From: Capitella teleta
Taxonomy: Eukaryota; Annelida; Polychaeta; Capitellidae
Length of the DNA stretch: 64,000 bases
Assembly (NCBI GenBank): GCA_000328365.1
Contig: KB292627.1
Span: forward strand, 112,776-176,775
Direction of reading: 5' to 3'
The notes under the pieces were generated by a model. That model saw only the letters and a list, made by a program, of their open reading frames with translations, was not told the DNA's origin and made no database searches. The position numbers and the translations under genes are program-made. Positions 1 to 13,406 of the stretch are shown piece after piece; the first letter of the stretch is position 1; every line of letters begins with the position of its first letter.

Positions 1-2363
1 TTTTAAGTTGCAACCATCTTCAAAATTAACTTATTGTTTGGCACTAAAATGCGGTGTGATATGTCTGAAGATGACAATTACAGTGCAGTCTGCACTTAGG
101 GCAGTGTTCAGTGATATTTATCAGTCTAAATACTTGTAAATAAGGGCTCAGAAATGTTATAATTTGGATTTGGCCAAACATTATTTTCGGGGGAGCATGC
201 CCCCCGGAACCCCCCCCCCCCTCCTTTGGCTGCCCGCTTCGCGGTTTCCAGGTCCTCTATCATTTCCCTCAGATTTTGCCTAAGCAAAGTCTATAGACAC
301 ACGCACGCCTCTTGTTGTTGACATTTTTGCGAAGCAGAATCCAAGAGGCTTTGAGTTGGACATCATTCTCACACAAACGTGACTGTTTTGCATGTATGTG
401 TTCACCATGTTTCTGCTTTTCCGAATGCAAATGATCCTGCTGTACCCAAATGCATGGCCCTCGGTAACATCCTGTCTGTCTTTTTTGTTTTATCACAACA
501 TTTCAATTTGTAATAAGGAGAAATATCTCGATACAACATTACCTGGGTATACCCGTAGTACATTTTCCCACTAATACTCGCATGGGTCAACTATCTTATA
601 TCTTATATCCCACCCCCCTTCATGGAAAGCTGGCTACTGGCCTGGGGAAGGGGCGGAGCGTCGATGAAATGATGATCCTGAAATGATGTCGCATTATTTC
701 CTCCCTCAGTCCTATTGTGGGCCCTTCTTGGTTGACATCGTAACGCTTACATCCGGTTGACATGTCAATCAAATTTACACCTTGCATCAATTTTGATTTT
801 CATGGTAACTTCAACTTGTTGTTCAACTAGCCTTTTAATTCATACACGTTTTCACATGAGCGAATACGAATGAATGCTCACAGTGAAAAATATGTGTGTC
901 ATCAACACTGCTTTCATGTGAACGCTTCAGATGGCGGCGTGGTAATCACAAGAAGAGAATGATTTTTGCACTGCATATGGTAAATGTATATCACGTATAT
1001 ATATATATAGGCATGCATGTGCAATTCTATGGAGTATATTAAGAGGGCCCGAAGGCAAAATTACATAATTTACTCCATTGAAAATAACATCAGTGACCTG
1101 ACGCCGTGGCCCATATGTCTAAGGTCTTCAACGATTCGCGAATCCCCAGTAAAGTTTTTCTTTCTTTTTCTATTTTTGTTTCGTCTCCATTTCCTTTATC
1201 GTTGTTTTCTTTTTCTTTTCACCATTATATATTAAGCCATGCATGTGGATTACACTGAGCGCCGTTGAAGCAATGCTGATGTGTACTGCATCTATTTTGG
1301 GAAGACATAATGACCCAATTATCCTCTAAACGATGGTTATGTACGTCATACACAGAAAAAAAATATGGCATTCCATGACTGTGCACCTACTTTATTTCGT
1401 TTTTTTATCCCTTTGAAGTCGTCGTTCATTGGCTGATAAGTTTGCCCGTGTAACACAAAGCCTGGCATTGTAGCCTAGTTCTAGCGTTGCATGGTTCGTG
1501 TTGCACTGCTTTTGGGCGAACTCCAAGATTCTGTTCATAACGTCATAGCAACACGAGAGTGAGCACGCTTCGCGAGCAGTCGATTGTGAAGCGTTTAATG
1601 AGATTTTTTTATTGGTTGAGAGAGGAAAAAAAATACACTTATAATATGTCAACCCCGGTACTCATTATGTTGGGTTCGAGTACTGAATCGTCCCGGCCTT
1701 TAAATTATCGTAACGCAGGCCTACGTGTATCCGCACGCATAGCTCCCTTTAACAGATGAGTTCAATACCCTGTTCTCAATTGTATGTAGCGCTTGAAAGT
1801 ACGTATATATATAGTATTCTTGAAAGCATGCATGTTCACATACAGATATTTCTTGTATACATAATAATATAATAATTATTATTGCCTATACCAATTTTCA
1901 TGATATCCCATAATCCTTATGATCCCCATAATTAAGACTATGGACAGCTTACTTCCTTCTGGTTTTCTTATTTTTTATTTTTCCCAATAGAATTTATGAC
2001 CAACACAAATATGATCTCGAGAGGGGTTTATTTTGCTTTTGAAAGTGTAGGGCCACAAACAATGCGCGGCCTATGAAACAATTAATATATTTATTAATAT
2101 ATATTAACGAGACAATGAGGAGAAACAAGAAAAAATTGGAATGAATGGAAAAAAAAAAATTTAAATACCAGTGGAATGAAAATGGAATGAAATTTGAAAT
2201 GGAAAAAAAAAAAATCAAAAATAAATAAGTCAGTAATACAAAGTGCACTGCAAGACACTTCCAATCCAAGTGCCCACATCAGATTAATTAATAAATAAAG
2301 TGAAAGAATCAATGTTTTTGTTCAAATAATTTTTGCATTGACAATTTGCAGGACATATATAAC

Positions 2364-2398
<35 letters not shown>

Positions 2399-2600
2399 AA
2401 CACAAACAAACTTGATAGTATTCAGAGAAAGAGAATTAAAAAACAACAACACACAAAAATTTGGTTATTGCTTATAAAGCGCATTTGCAGTCAATGGGAA
2501 GAACATTAAAAGAACACATAATAATTAATATTTTGTTTCATTGTATGCAGATTTTCCGAGCGGTTTGAACACATTTTGTGAGAACAGGAGTCGTCTCTCC
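1..2600. other. Intergenic, no gene seen
   Basis: I see no coding exon here. The short open frames have no splice context and no recognisable residues. The stretch is AT-rich. It carries a GC-rich palindromic patch near 188-260, an (AT)n patch near 997-1008 and a long A run at about 2367-2396. It lies downstream of the 3' end of the inositol trisphosphate 3-kinase gene, so part of it may be that gene's 3' UTR, but I cannot pick a polyadenylation site with confidence. Confidence 0.5.
165..262. repeat. GC-rich palindromic repeat fragment
   Basis: The sequence contains a G-run, then GCATGC, then a C-run (about 188-207), followed by a long C run and the self-complementary GCTTCGCGG. This is sharply more GC-rich than its AT-rich surroundings. 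The layout looks like the end of a dispersed repeat, but only one copy is seen in this window, so the family is unassigned. Confidence 0.35.
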
Positions 2601-2609
2601 GATGCAGAA

Positions 2610-5600
2610 TCACGTTGATATCGTCGATGGCTGGTTCGTCTCATTGAGAATTTCTTCAAAGATCGCGATGAAGTTATCCAATCCGAAGAGGTACCCGTCT
2701 TCCCGGTTGCCCTCTTCCCACACAGATCGGTGATTGAGCATGCTGCCCGGAGGCAACGGAGTCGTTTTCCCAAAATCGATCATCCAGACACTCGCTTCTC
2801 CGGTGTGGTCATGCACAAAGAGCAGGGAACTTCCGATGACCTGAAAGGAAATTAAAATCATAAAATCTGGAAAAGTATTTCCCCGGGGAGAATTCTTACC
2901 TCGTGTGATGCAAAGAAAGGCGACGATTCAAGAGTGGCTCTCATTGCTTTTAGGCGTCGTAGGTATTTCACCTGTTGGGATAAATAAACTTGTGAGACGC
3001 TGATCATGAGACAGCAGTGAGATAATATGCTTACCACAACATGCCGCTGTTGGTCTAAGAACCCCCATAAAACTTCTTTCACACTTTCTCTGGTTCTCGT
3101 TGTCTTGTAGTTTGTACTATGCTTGTCTTGTCTCTGAAAATCAGATATTCAGTATGCAATGAATTTGTGAAAATTTGAGACAGGACCAAATAAAAGTTGA
3201 AACCAAAACAAACAAAAAAACGCTAAAAAGTAAAGGATTTGAAAAAAATATGTAATAAGTTAAATAAAGAGAAGAAGAATATTACCTTAATGCCTTCTAT
3301 TCTGAAGCCAAGGTTAGCAGTGGAGCTCATTGTTTCCCTCCAGATCATATAGCGAGGTTTCGTCACTCCCTGAGATGCGTGTTCCTCTGGAGTTGGTTCC
3401 GAAGGATCAATATCCGTCATTTTCTTATACATATCCTGAATTCAAAAACCAGAAATAATACTATATTGTACGGCACCACAAAAAAAAAAAGAAGACCACC
3501 ATACCTTTCTCAATTTAGGGTTCTGTCTTGCTTTTCCTAACTCGTCTTCAAGATATGTACGAGTTCCAATTTTGCAATCCATAACGCAGGGAGATTCAAA
3601 CTCACAGAGAAGATCTTGCATTTCAATGAATTCTGAGAGTTCAAAGGTCAAGGAAAAAACCAAACACTGACATTGATACAATTGATTTGATAATTATTTG
3701 TTGTGAATTTGTAAAGGATACTGTCGCCGTCTTTTTCTACGTCTCCTTTGTATTCTGGAATGTACGGTCGAAGAATGTCGGTCATTAGTGCCTGGAGACA
3801 ATAGTGCTCCTTGGGGCATAGCTTCTTCAGAATCGTTCCTTGTTGTTCTCCGGCTTGGAAGCTTCCTAAGAGTTGGAAAAAAAGTAATAAAAATAATTAA
3901 ATAATAATAATTAAATTATATAATCCTATTAGTTTCATTTACTAATTCAATCAACAGCATGGCTATAGATGTTATTTTCTTTTGAAAAAGGGATACAATA
4001 TAACTCATGAGTGTGGTCATAAAATTATATATTAATACCATGCATTTGACATCCATATATACTAGTATTAGTACTGATACCATTCGTTTCTAATTTCAAT
4101 CAGATAAAAACAGGAGGGGGGGGGGAGGTTCTGCCGTACAGATCAACCCATGCCAAGATCAATCATCAATAAATCGACCAATCAAACGATTCCCATGCCT
4201 CAACGTGGCTATAATTGACAGCCCTTGCCTCCCAATAACCATCTTTCCCATTAATTGGCCCACATCTCCTCCTTCCGTGTACGTGATGCCCTCCTTCAGG
4301 GCCCCCATCCTCTCAAGTCAATCATATTCTATATACATACAGTTCCAAGTCAAGACGGATATAGCCACTACACACCAACAGCGTACCTTGATGACCAGCC
4401 AACTGCACCCATGGGTACTTGTGTTTCTTGAACTGCTGCACAAACGGCGACCAGTGAACCATATTCCGAATCTTCCTCCATGAACTCTTCTGAAAAGGAC
4501 ACGCACATACTGAGTCAGTACTCTTCGACGAAGTACTCCTGTCAACATTAGCGACGGCGGCTGCAGCGGCGATTTCGAACTCTCCCATGGATACATTGCG
4601 TCTGAGCGTGACAGGAGCGAGAGTGTCGTGATCGCCATTTAGGTTATGTGTTGTGAATGAATGACATCGTTTCCTTGACGACGTCGATCGCCAGCGTCGT
4701 CGCAGAAGTGCAATGACCTCTTGTACGGACATTGGTCCAATGTTACTGGTTTCTCGCTTCATGTCAACAGAGATTCTAATCAACTCTGCTCTGTGCATGT
4801 AAGTTATAGAGAATAGTATACGATGTGACGTCAGGCAGTGCTGCTCGCTTCGAAGGCCGTGTTACAGCTATATACTCATTTGCATGTGAAGTCGTGACGC
4901 ACGAAGATACTAGAGCGACGCTAGGAATAGAACATCGCAGCAACGGCATTGAAGCGGGTCCAAAGGTTGAAAAGCCGTCACGATTGTGAAACAATTATTC
5001 TGATCGTCCTTTCTTAAATTTTTTTTTTTTTAATACTGTAACCTTATGACATATACCACGTATGTTACACTCTGCACTTGTCATACACACTTCGTGTTGT
5101 CAACTAGTTGGGTGGAAGAAAAAAAGAGTTATCTAGTTATCCAACCGTAAAGAATAAAAGAAAAAAACACGAGTAAAAAATTACAGGAAGTTGCTTCAGT
5201 TCTCAAGTTGGAAGCAATAATCTAAACGACTGTGAATCATCTTGGATGCACTTTTTCGCTGGTATTGAATGATTCATCATAAGTGAAAGTAAGAGTCTCT
5301 CGGAGATGTCTCAATGAATAAAATTCCCAGATGCGGGATGTCAGTTCCACAGAATACATCCTTAGGTGGGTACAAAGCAGATGCACGCGATGATGGTGGG
5401 CTATTGTTACAGCAGCTCCTCCGTGGAATTGAACTCTGGTGGAGGTTCCTAGGGTAACAGTGGTCAATATCGCGGTGCATTACCGCACGTTGCAGCCAAC
5501 GCAGACAGTCCGCTTCTTCTTCAAAGCAAACCACCAGCGTATAAGGTCAACGGAAAGGTCACACACAGGGAGACAGCAGACCCAATTTATCGCAACAGGT

Positions 5601-8600
5601 GACTGTCCGCAATATAGCCCCAGATTACATTACGTAATACGCTATCTTGTATAGACCTGCAATTTCCTTGAGTGATGGCGACCAAGGGAAAGTGGAATTA
5701 CTATGGAAGGCTGCGATGAATCCAAAAGCCAGAATTATCACACCAAGACTAATTAAATCCTCATGTAATGAGAATAAGATATAGCTGAAGGTTCCAAAGA
5801 GTTCAAATGGAGGATATTGCATGCAAAATGGCGATCAGCGGTCTTTGCTTTGACACGCTGAATAGATTTTAAATGGCATTCCTGATCAATGCTCGTGGGC
5901 TATGTATCTACACAGGTGGACTTAATGCGTATCGGTATACACTGGTTGGCCGCAGGCTGCGTCGCCTATCTTTAGACTTCTTTGCACACATGAAACGCAA
6001 AGGAAATGAAGATGATGAACAGTAATGAGTTTGCGGACAAAAAGATTTTGCCCTAATTCAGAAGTAACAAGAGTTGACATTGAAGGCAGTCACGCACAGG
6101 AAGCACACGCCATTTTGTGTTGTATAAGGAACTCATATTATTAGTCATATACATAGCGTACATTAGCCTACATTAGCCTACATTAGCCTCTAGCCTAGAG
6201 CCAAGGACGACGGAATATGGAGCTAAATTTAGCCTATTTTTGAGCTGAACACCGAGCGAGGGGAGGACATTCCGTCCTGACAGGTCATGAATTGGGTTCC
6301 ATCCCCCATGAATCTCAACAAGGAAATGCAATTTCCAAAGAATTTCCCAGAATCTCTTTAAGAGCTCCTTATAGAATGATAAATAAAAGGAAATTCAGCC
6401 TTGCGCTTAAACTCTCAATAAAACAAACACACGCCAGATGAGGTTTTCCCAGATGGCAAATGTAATTCCTCCATGGTTTCCTTGGGGTGCTTAGACTCCC
6501 TTTCGTTCTCTTACGCTTAAAAGAGGAATCGATCTTGAATCTTAATGCACTCTGGTTCTATACAAAAGGGTGCAATACCCGATGTTGTCCTCTGCAGGAG
6601 AGGTCACTGTGCTTGACGCATATTGGATTCCACTGTAGGGTTATTGGAATCCAGGTTCATAGTATATCAAAGGAATCCAGCTCAGTGAACAAGGCCGTTG
6701 TTGATGAATTACTGCAACCTCGCTCAAGAGTGCTTCGATTCTGAATTCAGCTCATTGTCGATCGCATACTTCTAAGAAACACTAACTGCGTTTGTTGCAT
6801 AACAAGGAAACTGCATTCATCCTCAGCATGGGCAACAGCACAGGAGGCATTCTTCTGAGAATATTCATCTCCAGTTCTACACAGAATCAATTCTTTGGGT
6901 GGATCTCCGTCGTGTGTGGTCCCTTACACGTAATTAAATATGTTTACCAACCAGGGTCCACACTTCCATCATGCCGGACTACAATTGATGAGAGAGTTCA
7001 CAGGCAGCTCCAAGCGCTATGATAAGCTAAGCTTATCAAATTAGTTATTAACTTTATAAGCTTCAATTTTACTGTTACTGCAAGATCCCTCATAGCTGTA
7101 CCTCATTACCTATTATAAACACAAACTGTCATAAGCAAGCTTTTTGCTTTTAATGTTGACTTTACCTTTTCTTGTGGATTTTCACATGAATACTGTAGAA
7201 ATTAAAGGTGGATAACGAAGCCTGTTTTGTCGTTTATTTCACACGCAGGGAAAAAACAACATAACAGGTAAATGCTCAAGAGGGTCAACAACCTGAATAA
7301 TTAGACGGACAGACAGGAAATACTCTATCGTGCTGAATGTCTACAGAAACGGAAATAATAATTATTATTAGTTCCTTATTTTTTTTTCCTACAGACATTC
7401 ACAACAGCATTAAATTAACTTGATAATCCACACGCGGATAATCCGATGATAAACACGTGTTAATTAGGTCAACCAGTGGAAAATATACTTGTATATAATA
7501 TAATAATTGTATATAATATAATTGTAGGTTCTGAATAAGGCCCCGCCTGTATATGCAATGTACAGCTCACCATGGACATAGGTCGGCGAGGTTTGAGGAC
7601 GAGCGATTCATCTCTGCCAATCATGCAGTCATCACAATCGCATTCTCCGCTGTCCTGCACCGGGATGACCCCCTCTCCGTTGGATCGCACGCAGTGGGCG
7701 CTGTGCCGACGGCCAGCTTCGGATTGCTTCGTCGAAGCTCCACTATTGTTGTTGAGTTCGATTCGCTGCAAAGCGCTTTCCACGTTGCTCGCCCCGGCCA
7801 TGCTGCCAGGACGTGGAGGAGGAAGACAAGAGAATGCACAGCCGACCCTAATCCAGACTGCTCCTCATGCAGCCAGAAACAGAGGCGCAAGGCCCGTAAG
7901 CAGACACAACACAACGAAACACAGTGCCAAAAGGTCTTCCTCTCGTGACGTCAGAGCTGCTCTACATGGGACCCAAAAACCAACCCGAAAGCTAGCTGCT
8001 GGCGGTAGATATACTCCCCTCGACCCAACGCACTGTAAGCCAGCGCTGCTGCTGCCTGCAGACTGATTTTACGGGCAGCGCAGGGGGCCTATTTTGAGAG
8101 TAAAGACTTGGTCGGCGGTGGATCTATTATCGATCATTCAATCCGAACCAGAGATCAAATTACCAACGACAGCAACAAAAGGTCAAATTCTAACTCTCTT
8201 TAAAATCGGGTGTATAGTTTATTTACTGTATAACTTTTTGAGATTTTTGGGTCGTAAATCAGAATTTCTTCAATACACCGTCACAGCGTCTTACTACTTG
8301 ATCTCAAAGAGTGAAACGCAGAAGTTACGTAACTCCGATGGCCGCCGGTTCATACGTATAATTGAAAGGTGTGAAAATATATATACGGTAGACGAAAAAT
8401 GTGTCTTAAATAAGTACGCGAATCTCTCACTATTCACAACTCAATTACAAAGAACTGAAAGAAGTGATTCCGAAATAGATGGCTGTGTTTGTCCCTTGAA
8501 GTCAGCCCTGACTTCGATATGCGTCATCAGCAAGCCAACAGACCAACAGTGATTTTCAGAGTATTGTAACTTTGTATTGATCTCCGGCGCCAATAAATAG

Positions 8601-11151
8601 TAAGATATAATATAATTATGTTCTCCTAGAACAATAATGCTGAATTCCACGAAATTTCCTTGAAATGGTAACGTAAAATTACCGTGTTCGTCATGTGACA
8701 AATCTGCCATGGTTATTAGAACATATCGCGGGTATAATGACGGGGATTCCCACAAATACCTGAAATTTATTCGACGCAATAATTTTAGCTAAAAAAAATA
8801 ATTTTGGCTAGGGAAGAAAAGTCAGCTTAAAAGACAAATTAGAGTAGAAAAGAAGCTGCTGCAACTATACATGATAATTATTTTCTGGTAAAAAGCAAGA
8901 TACAGTGTAAAATACTGATGGGTTTCACGAATTCCGATTGGCTGCTTCACAATGTTTCATGAGCTGACGACGGAGAAAGCATTGGTCCACGCTCATTAGT
9001 GCAAGGGTTCGAAGCATTGGGGCGCTTTATCAATCGGTAAACATAATAGCAGGCTTATATCTCGGGTTCGTGATTCTAGTCTATGCCTTGCGCGATTCAG
9101 CACTCGAGAAAGAGAACGTTATGATGACCAGTGGTCGACTGGTCAAGCAAGGCGGCAAAACGTAATCATAACACACTCAAAATTGCCGATGAGTCGTTTA
9201 ACCCAGATAACGATCATAACACACACTAATATTGGAACTTCTGCTTTTATATCCCAACTTCCCCAAGCAACACTTGCATAAGAAACTACAAGGCTACCAC
9301 CACGACAAGTTTACAGGTTAACATCAGCACTGTAACAGTATCCATGGCGCCCAAGGCAACGAAGAAACAAAAGTATATTTATTTTGCATCTTACATCAAG
9401 GGTTGTCGTATATACACAATAAAAACCCACGCACGAGGTTCAAGAGTCAACACATCTACCAGCATTGAATGTTGGTGGCAATTATTTGATCTATTCAACA
9501 CAAAGTGCGAATCCCACGAGATTTGCCTCAAATAGATATATACCGTGTGAGTCATCATTGAGCTCAGACGGTTCTCTATTCCTCAGCGTATCTAGAGGTG
9601 CCATGCTGATAAGGAGCTATCTATGGATTAATGAACTCCTTTGCTCACAGTATAGTTGCCATGACAACGACAAAGCCTTGTGTATATACTAGTCCTACGT
9701 GCAAAGCTTTTGAAAAAAAAAAAAAAAACACTCCGGGCAAGGCCACAGCATCAAAAGCACACTTTGTGTTTTGCGAGAAAAAATATCAACATTCAACGCA
9801 CGCACGCACCTATAATTTAGCACTTACACACAGCATTTTAATCTGAATATTAAACCGCGTGTACATAAAAAACAGGCTTTGACCGAATTCTCACGGGAAT
9901 AACATACATCACACTTGAGATACGCCGCATTCAATACGAGGCAGATTGGCATACATAAATGAGCTGGCGGAGGCAATAAGAGAAATTGTCGAACGCAGGA
10001 AATCCTTTTTGCATACATATGGAGCAATGAGATCTATGGAAAGCTAAACGTGATATGAAGTGGAAGCGTTTTTGTTTGTTTTTTTTTTTGCGAACCCTCA
10101 TCCTTCTTGTATGTCATGATGATGCATAAAGTCGATATGATATATATAATAACACTGATCAATCATGATAGATTTTTTTAAAGACATACCGATTTGTTGA
10201 CTTTGCGTTCGACATGGAAATCGCTGTCGTCGTCATCCAACGAGTAAGACGACGAATCGGAGAAGGCCGATCGGCACGATTCGTCGTAATCGGAAGATAT
10301 CGACGAACTGGAATGTTTACGAGACATTCCATTGCAGAGGTGCTGGTCACAGCCAAGGCCATTGCTTCCTTGGCCGAGTCGATTTAGGTCTGGAGATGAG
10401 GCCGCCTGGTCACTGTGGTCACTGATGACCACACTAGGGGTGATCTGGGTGAAGGAGAGAGTCTGTGCTTGGTTCAAGGTCAAGCGGCGAGATTGCTCTC
10501 CTGCGGAATGGTCTTGAGGACTCTGAGGCACATCGGATGTAGCACCGAGGTCGATGGCGGAGTCACCAGCGCTGGATCTGCGGCTGACGCAAGAGTGAGG
10601 TAGGGTGAGGAAGGGTGTAGCCTCATCATCTCCGTTGGCCGGCTGGGAATGGCTTCGGCTGAGGGTTCTATCCGCTGCCTGCCCGGTCAAATCGGAGGAA
10701 GAGCACGCTTTGGGTAGCACCAACACGGGCTGGATACTGTTGCAGTACTCGGCAGTACGTTGCTGACTGGTGGTTAGTCTCGCGAAAGGCATGACTGATG
10801 ACGAGGCCAGTTGGTGAACGCCAAACGTCTTGGGTGCATCTGTCGGAGGCCGCACACCGAAATGTTTACTTGTCACTGAAACTAGGAATTCAACCGGACT
10901 TTCACTCCGGGGCGGGGACTTTGGTCGCTGGGGTCTGGGCGCATACTTGGTAAGTAAGTCTTCAATAGACGGACTGCAGAGACTCGTATCCGGTAACTGT
11001 ACGCTACCAGAGCGGAATCTGGGACTCAGCACTGTTTCAGTGGCCATGATAGACGCCCGGACAAGGTCTCCTACACTGGAGGCATGGTTCACGGCGCTGG
11101 TCGGCGGCCGTGGTTCTCGTGGTTGTTGAGTCGGCCACATCAGATGGAGCT
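2610..11151 (-). CDS. ITPK: Inositol-1,4,5-trisphosphate 3-kinase (ITPK family), exon 1a isoform
   Basis: This cytosolic kinase phosphorylates Ins(1,4,5)P3 to Ins(1,3,4,5)P4 in calcium signalling. Coding exons on the minus strand: 11140(ATG)-10190, 4489-4387, 3865-3722, 3632-3505, 3435-3286, 3133-3035, 2971-2900, 2840-2610. All junctions are GT-AG, phases agree, and the joined frame is 625 aa. A plausible acceptor at 11152 puts the exon start at 11151, and GAG|GTGAGA at about 11240 could end an upstream UTR exon. The N-terminal exon is Ser/Pro-rich and ends in a Ser/Asp-rich stretch like vertebrate ITPKA/B just before the kinase. Residues 318-351 ([15 protein letters not shown] region) match the calmodulin-binding segment. 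The catalytic PCVMDCKIG is at about 414-422 (Asp418, Lys420) and [11 protein letters not shown] at about 569-579. The second in-frame Met (MATETV) has the better start context. The family call is very secure; the exact paralogue (A, B or C) is not. Confidence 0.93.
4490..4798 (-). CDS. Candidate alternative first coding exon (1c), contiguous with first ITPK kinase exon
   Basis: The frame of the first kinase exon stays open upstream of its acceptor for 103 codons to an ATG at 4798. A transcript starting here would encode about 411 aa without using the acceptor at 4490. The extension is basic and Ser/Thr-rich with an Ala run ([11 protein letters not shown]). The strong acceptor (pyrimidine-rich, TTTTCAG at 4490) shows that at least one isoform splices in at this point. 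The open extension may therefore be an alternative first exon or chance. Confidence 0.4.
4799..7570. other. ITPK intronic/upstream DNA, no exon seen
   Basis: This stretch lies between the proposed first exons 1c and 1b. No frame here has recognisable protein similarity or convincing splice sites. A short triplet of direct repeats (ACATTAGCCT, three units) occurs near 6160-6190. Confidence 0.4.
7571..7801 (-). CDS. Candidate alternative first coding exon (1b) of the ITPK gene
   Basis: A 77-codon open frame starts at an ATG in strong context (A at -3, G at +4) and ends exactly at ATG|GTGAGC, a good donor in phase 0. That is the phase needed by the shared ITPK kinase acceptor at 4490. It lies on the same strand, between exon 1a and the kinase exons, in a locally GC- and CpG-rich patch (about 7550-8060) that could be a promoter. 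It carries an acidic, Cys-containing stretch ([11 protein letters not shown]) and a basic end. I recognise no domain. It could instead be the first exon of an unrelated nested gene. If spliced to the kinase exons it would give a protein of about 385 aa. Confidence 0.45.
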
Positions 11152-11779
11152 CTGTGAAGTAGAAATCGTGCGTAAGTGAGACATTATTGACAGCCTTCTC
11201 ACGACGTTGGCTACAAGGCGTCTTTGAGATTCTCACCTCGCCTCACGAACAAGGGGCAAAGCGTGCTGGCGTTTACAGGATATCTATACACATATGCTGC
11301 TGCGTAAAGTCGATATGTGTGACACAAGCACAGACTATAGCACTGGTTAAAGTATGATGTCACTTCATATGAACACGAGGCTTGTTTACACTTAAAACAC
11401 CGAAGAAAAAAAATCTACACAATCCGATATATACATCGCATAATACACAACACACTGGCTGCTCATTGCCCTGAAGCAAGTCGGTTTATGAAGTGGAAGC
11501 AATACTTAATGGAGGAGAGACAAATGGGTCTTTAAAGAAGAAAAAGGTTTTCATTAACAACCACCTCACGTCACCCTAGCAACCCAGTGCGGTTTAGGGT
11601 TGCAACAGCGCACTTGGTCGTTGACTTCTATGATAACCGAAATGAGCTATTCAGAGGGCGCTGCTGTTTTAAATGTACGTCACAATTTAATTCGCAGAAA
11701 AACCGCAGGAGGTCGCACCTCTCAAATAATCCGGTGATTTACGACAGGGTGTAATTGTGATTCGTGAATAAACCAGTTT

Positions 11780-11980
11780 ATTTTAGACAATATTGACAAT
11801 TTGACATGACCCTATTGTTTTTCGCTTCTGTATTTCCATTTCTCTAGTATGTATTTCTATATTTCATTGTCGCTTCCTGCTTTCTTTACCAACCTCCCTT
11901 TTTCTATTTTGGCATCTTATATTTGCTAATATTTCATTCTTTCTGTCGTGTCAATAAATGCAATTCAATTCAATTCAATA
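11780..11980 (+). repeat. LINE-type 3' tail with (ATTCA)n
   Basis: A pyrimidine-rich, non-coding stretch ends in GTCAATAAATG followed by about four ATTCA units at about 11951-11980. A short AATAAA-type signal followed by a simple microsatellite tail is typical of the 3' ends of CR1-like and related non-LTR retrotransposons. No coding part is visible, so this would be a heavily 5'-truncated copy. Confidence 0.4.
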
Positions 11981-11989
11981 GATTTCATA

Positions 11990-13400
11990 ATGCGATCCCG
12001 GTAGACCAACATCTTAAATGTGAAATCTATACACATATAAATACTAGTACATGTAAGTAACAGGAAATAAGCGACTTCCTGTATTAGTAAAATTCCCTAT
12101 GAATATTCTACCACTGCTATGGATGGTTACACTTTATCTAATTCAGAGCAATGGCACAGGCGGATTCTAAACACAGTAACCAGGTGAGTCGTGTAACGGG
12201 AGGATGGACGTGTCGGATGCGACCCAATAAAACCGACTCGTATGCACAGGAAACGTGAATATTCACAATGACACAGAAAACTCCGATAACGTTAATTCCC
12301 TATATGGCACATGCATGCAGTTGTTGACGAATTAATGAAATAGAAAGGTCGTGTCGGTAAGCCTTCGCCCCGCAAGGCAGAACACTGTATCTCTGCATTC
12401 TAAGGTTGTCTATTAATAGACCAAAAAAAAGCACGGTTCATACCTTTAATTACACAAGTCTAGAGCGGGCAGAAATCGAGATTTACAACCCAAACCCCGG
12501 CAATTCAAGCAAGTTGTATACATACGTCAGTGCAGTATCCTTGTTGGTGTTGCATAGTGTGCAGAGAGGTGACTAACGCACGAATGTTCAATATACAGTG
12601 GTGATAGCTGTCACGCGATCCAGGAAGCCGCAACGTCAGAGCTGCGTCACGATGAATTCACGAGAACTGATACGCAAATGACAGCAGAAGCAGAAATATA
12701 GACACGCGGTGCGAGCGATAACGAGCGTGCGGAGACATCGATAGGACAGCCCCTTTTATAGCTTATCCCCAAACAAACTCTACGCTCACGTTCCACGCAT
12801 TGGCGTCTTCAAAAGATGCGTCGATGGTGCTTTAAGAGACGCTCACCTTTGTAGAGGGTTCAAGGTCAACTGGGCGAGATTGGCGATATCCATTTCTTCA
12901 GATCTGTCGGATTGTGGCGACATGAACAAGTGGGCTGCAGTTCACAGTTACATGTGGGTCTATCCAATGTTCGTCGCGCAGCAGCAATCGAGGGGTCATG
13001 ACATTGAGATGCGATGAATTGTACGACTGATGAAGGGAGGGGAGGGGGGGGGGCTACTGGTCTCCTAATATATCTCAACACTCAAAACACGACGAGTAAG
13101 TTTCCATAGAAACCAGAAACGCCGTTGAAATCGCAGCATGCGAAATACAGATTTTGGCGCGAAAACGCAGACGATCGCAGTCAGGGAAATAAAACCGATA
13201 TCGATTTTCGGGCCTGAAATGGAACCCACTGAAATCAGTGAAATGGCGCCATGTCAGCACTCAGCGTTAAAAAGCGACGAAAATGACGCTTTATCTTTTA
13301 AAGGTCAAACTCCCGTCAGAGGTCATTCGGTGCCAACGACAGATGCATTATGGGGTTTTACGGCTCCACCCAACCCATTCGGGTGATTCGGGCGCCAGAA
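11990..13400. other. Upstream of ITPK, no gene seen
   Basis: No supported exon was found. The stretch is somewhat richer in CpG around 12600-13380 than the rest of the window. It may contain the promoter or untranslated first exon of the ITPK 1a transcript, but I cannot place a start site. Confidence 0.3.
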
Positions 13401-13406
13401 CAGAAG

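Noticed and set aside
7553-8066. Two overlapping plus-strand open frames of 131 and 164 codons
   Set aside because: They lie mostly antisense to the better-supported candidate exon 1b in a GC-rich patch, where stops are rare by chance.
8094-8552. 152-codon open frame on the plus strand
   Set aside because: It begins with a non-ATG codon, has no splice context, AT-biased composition and no recognisable motif. It lies opposite the ITPK gene.
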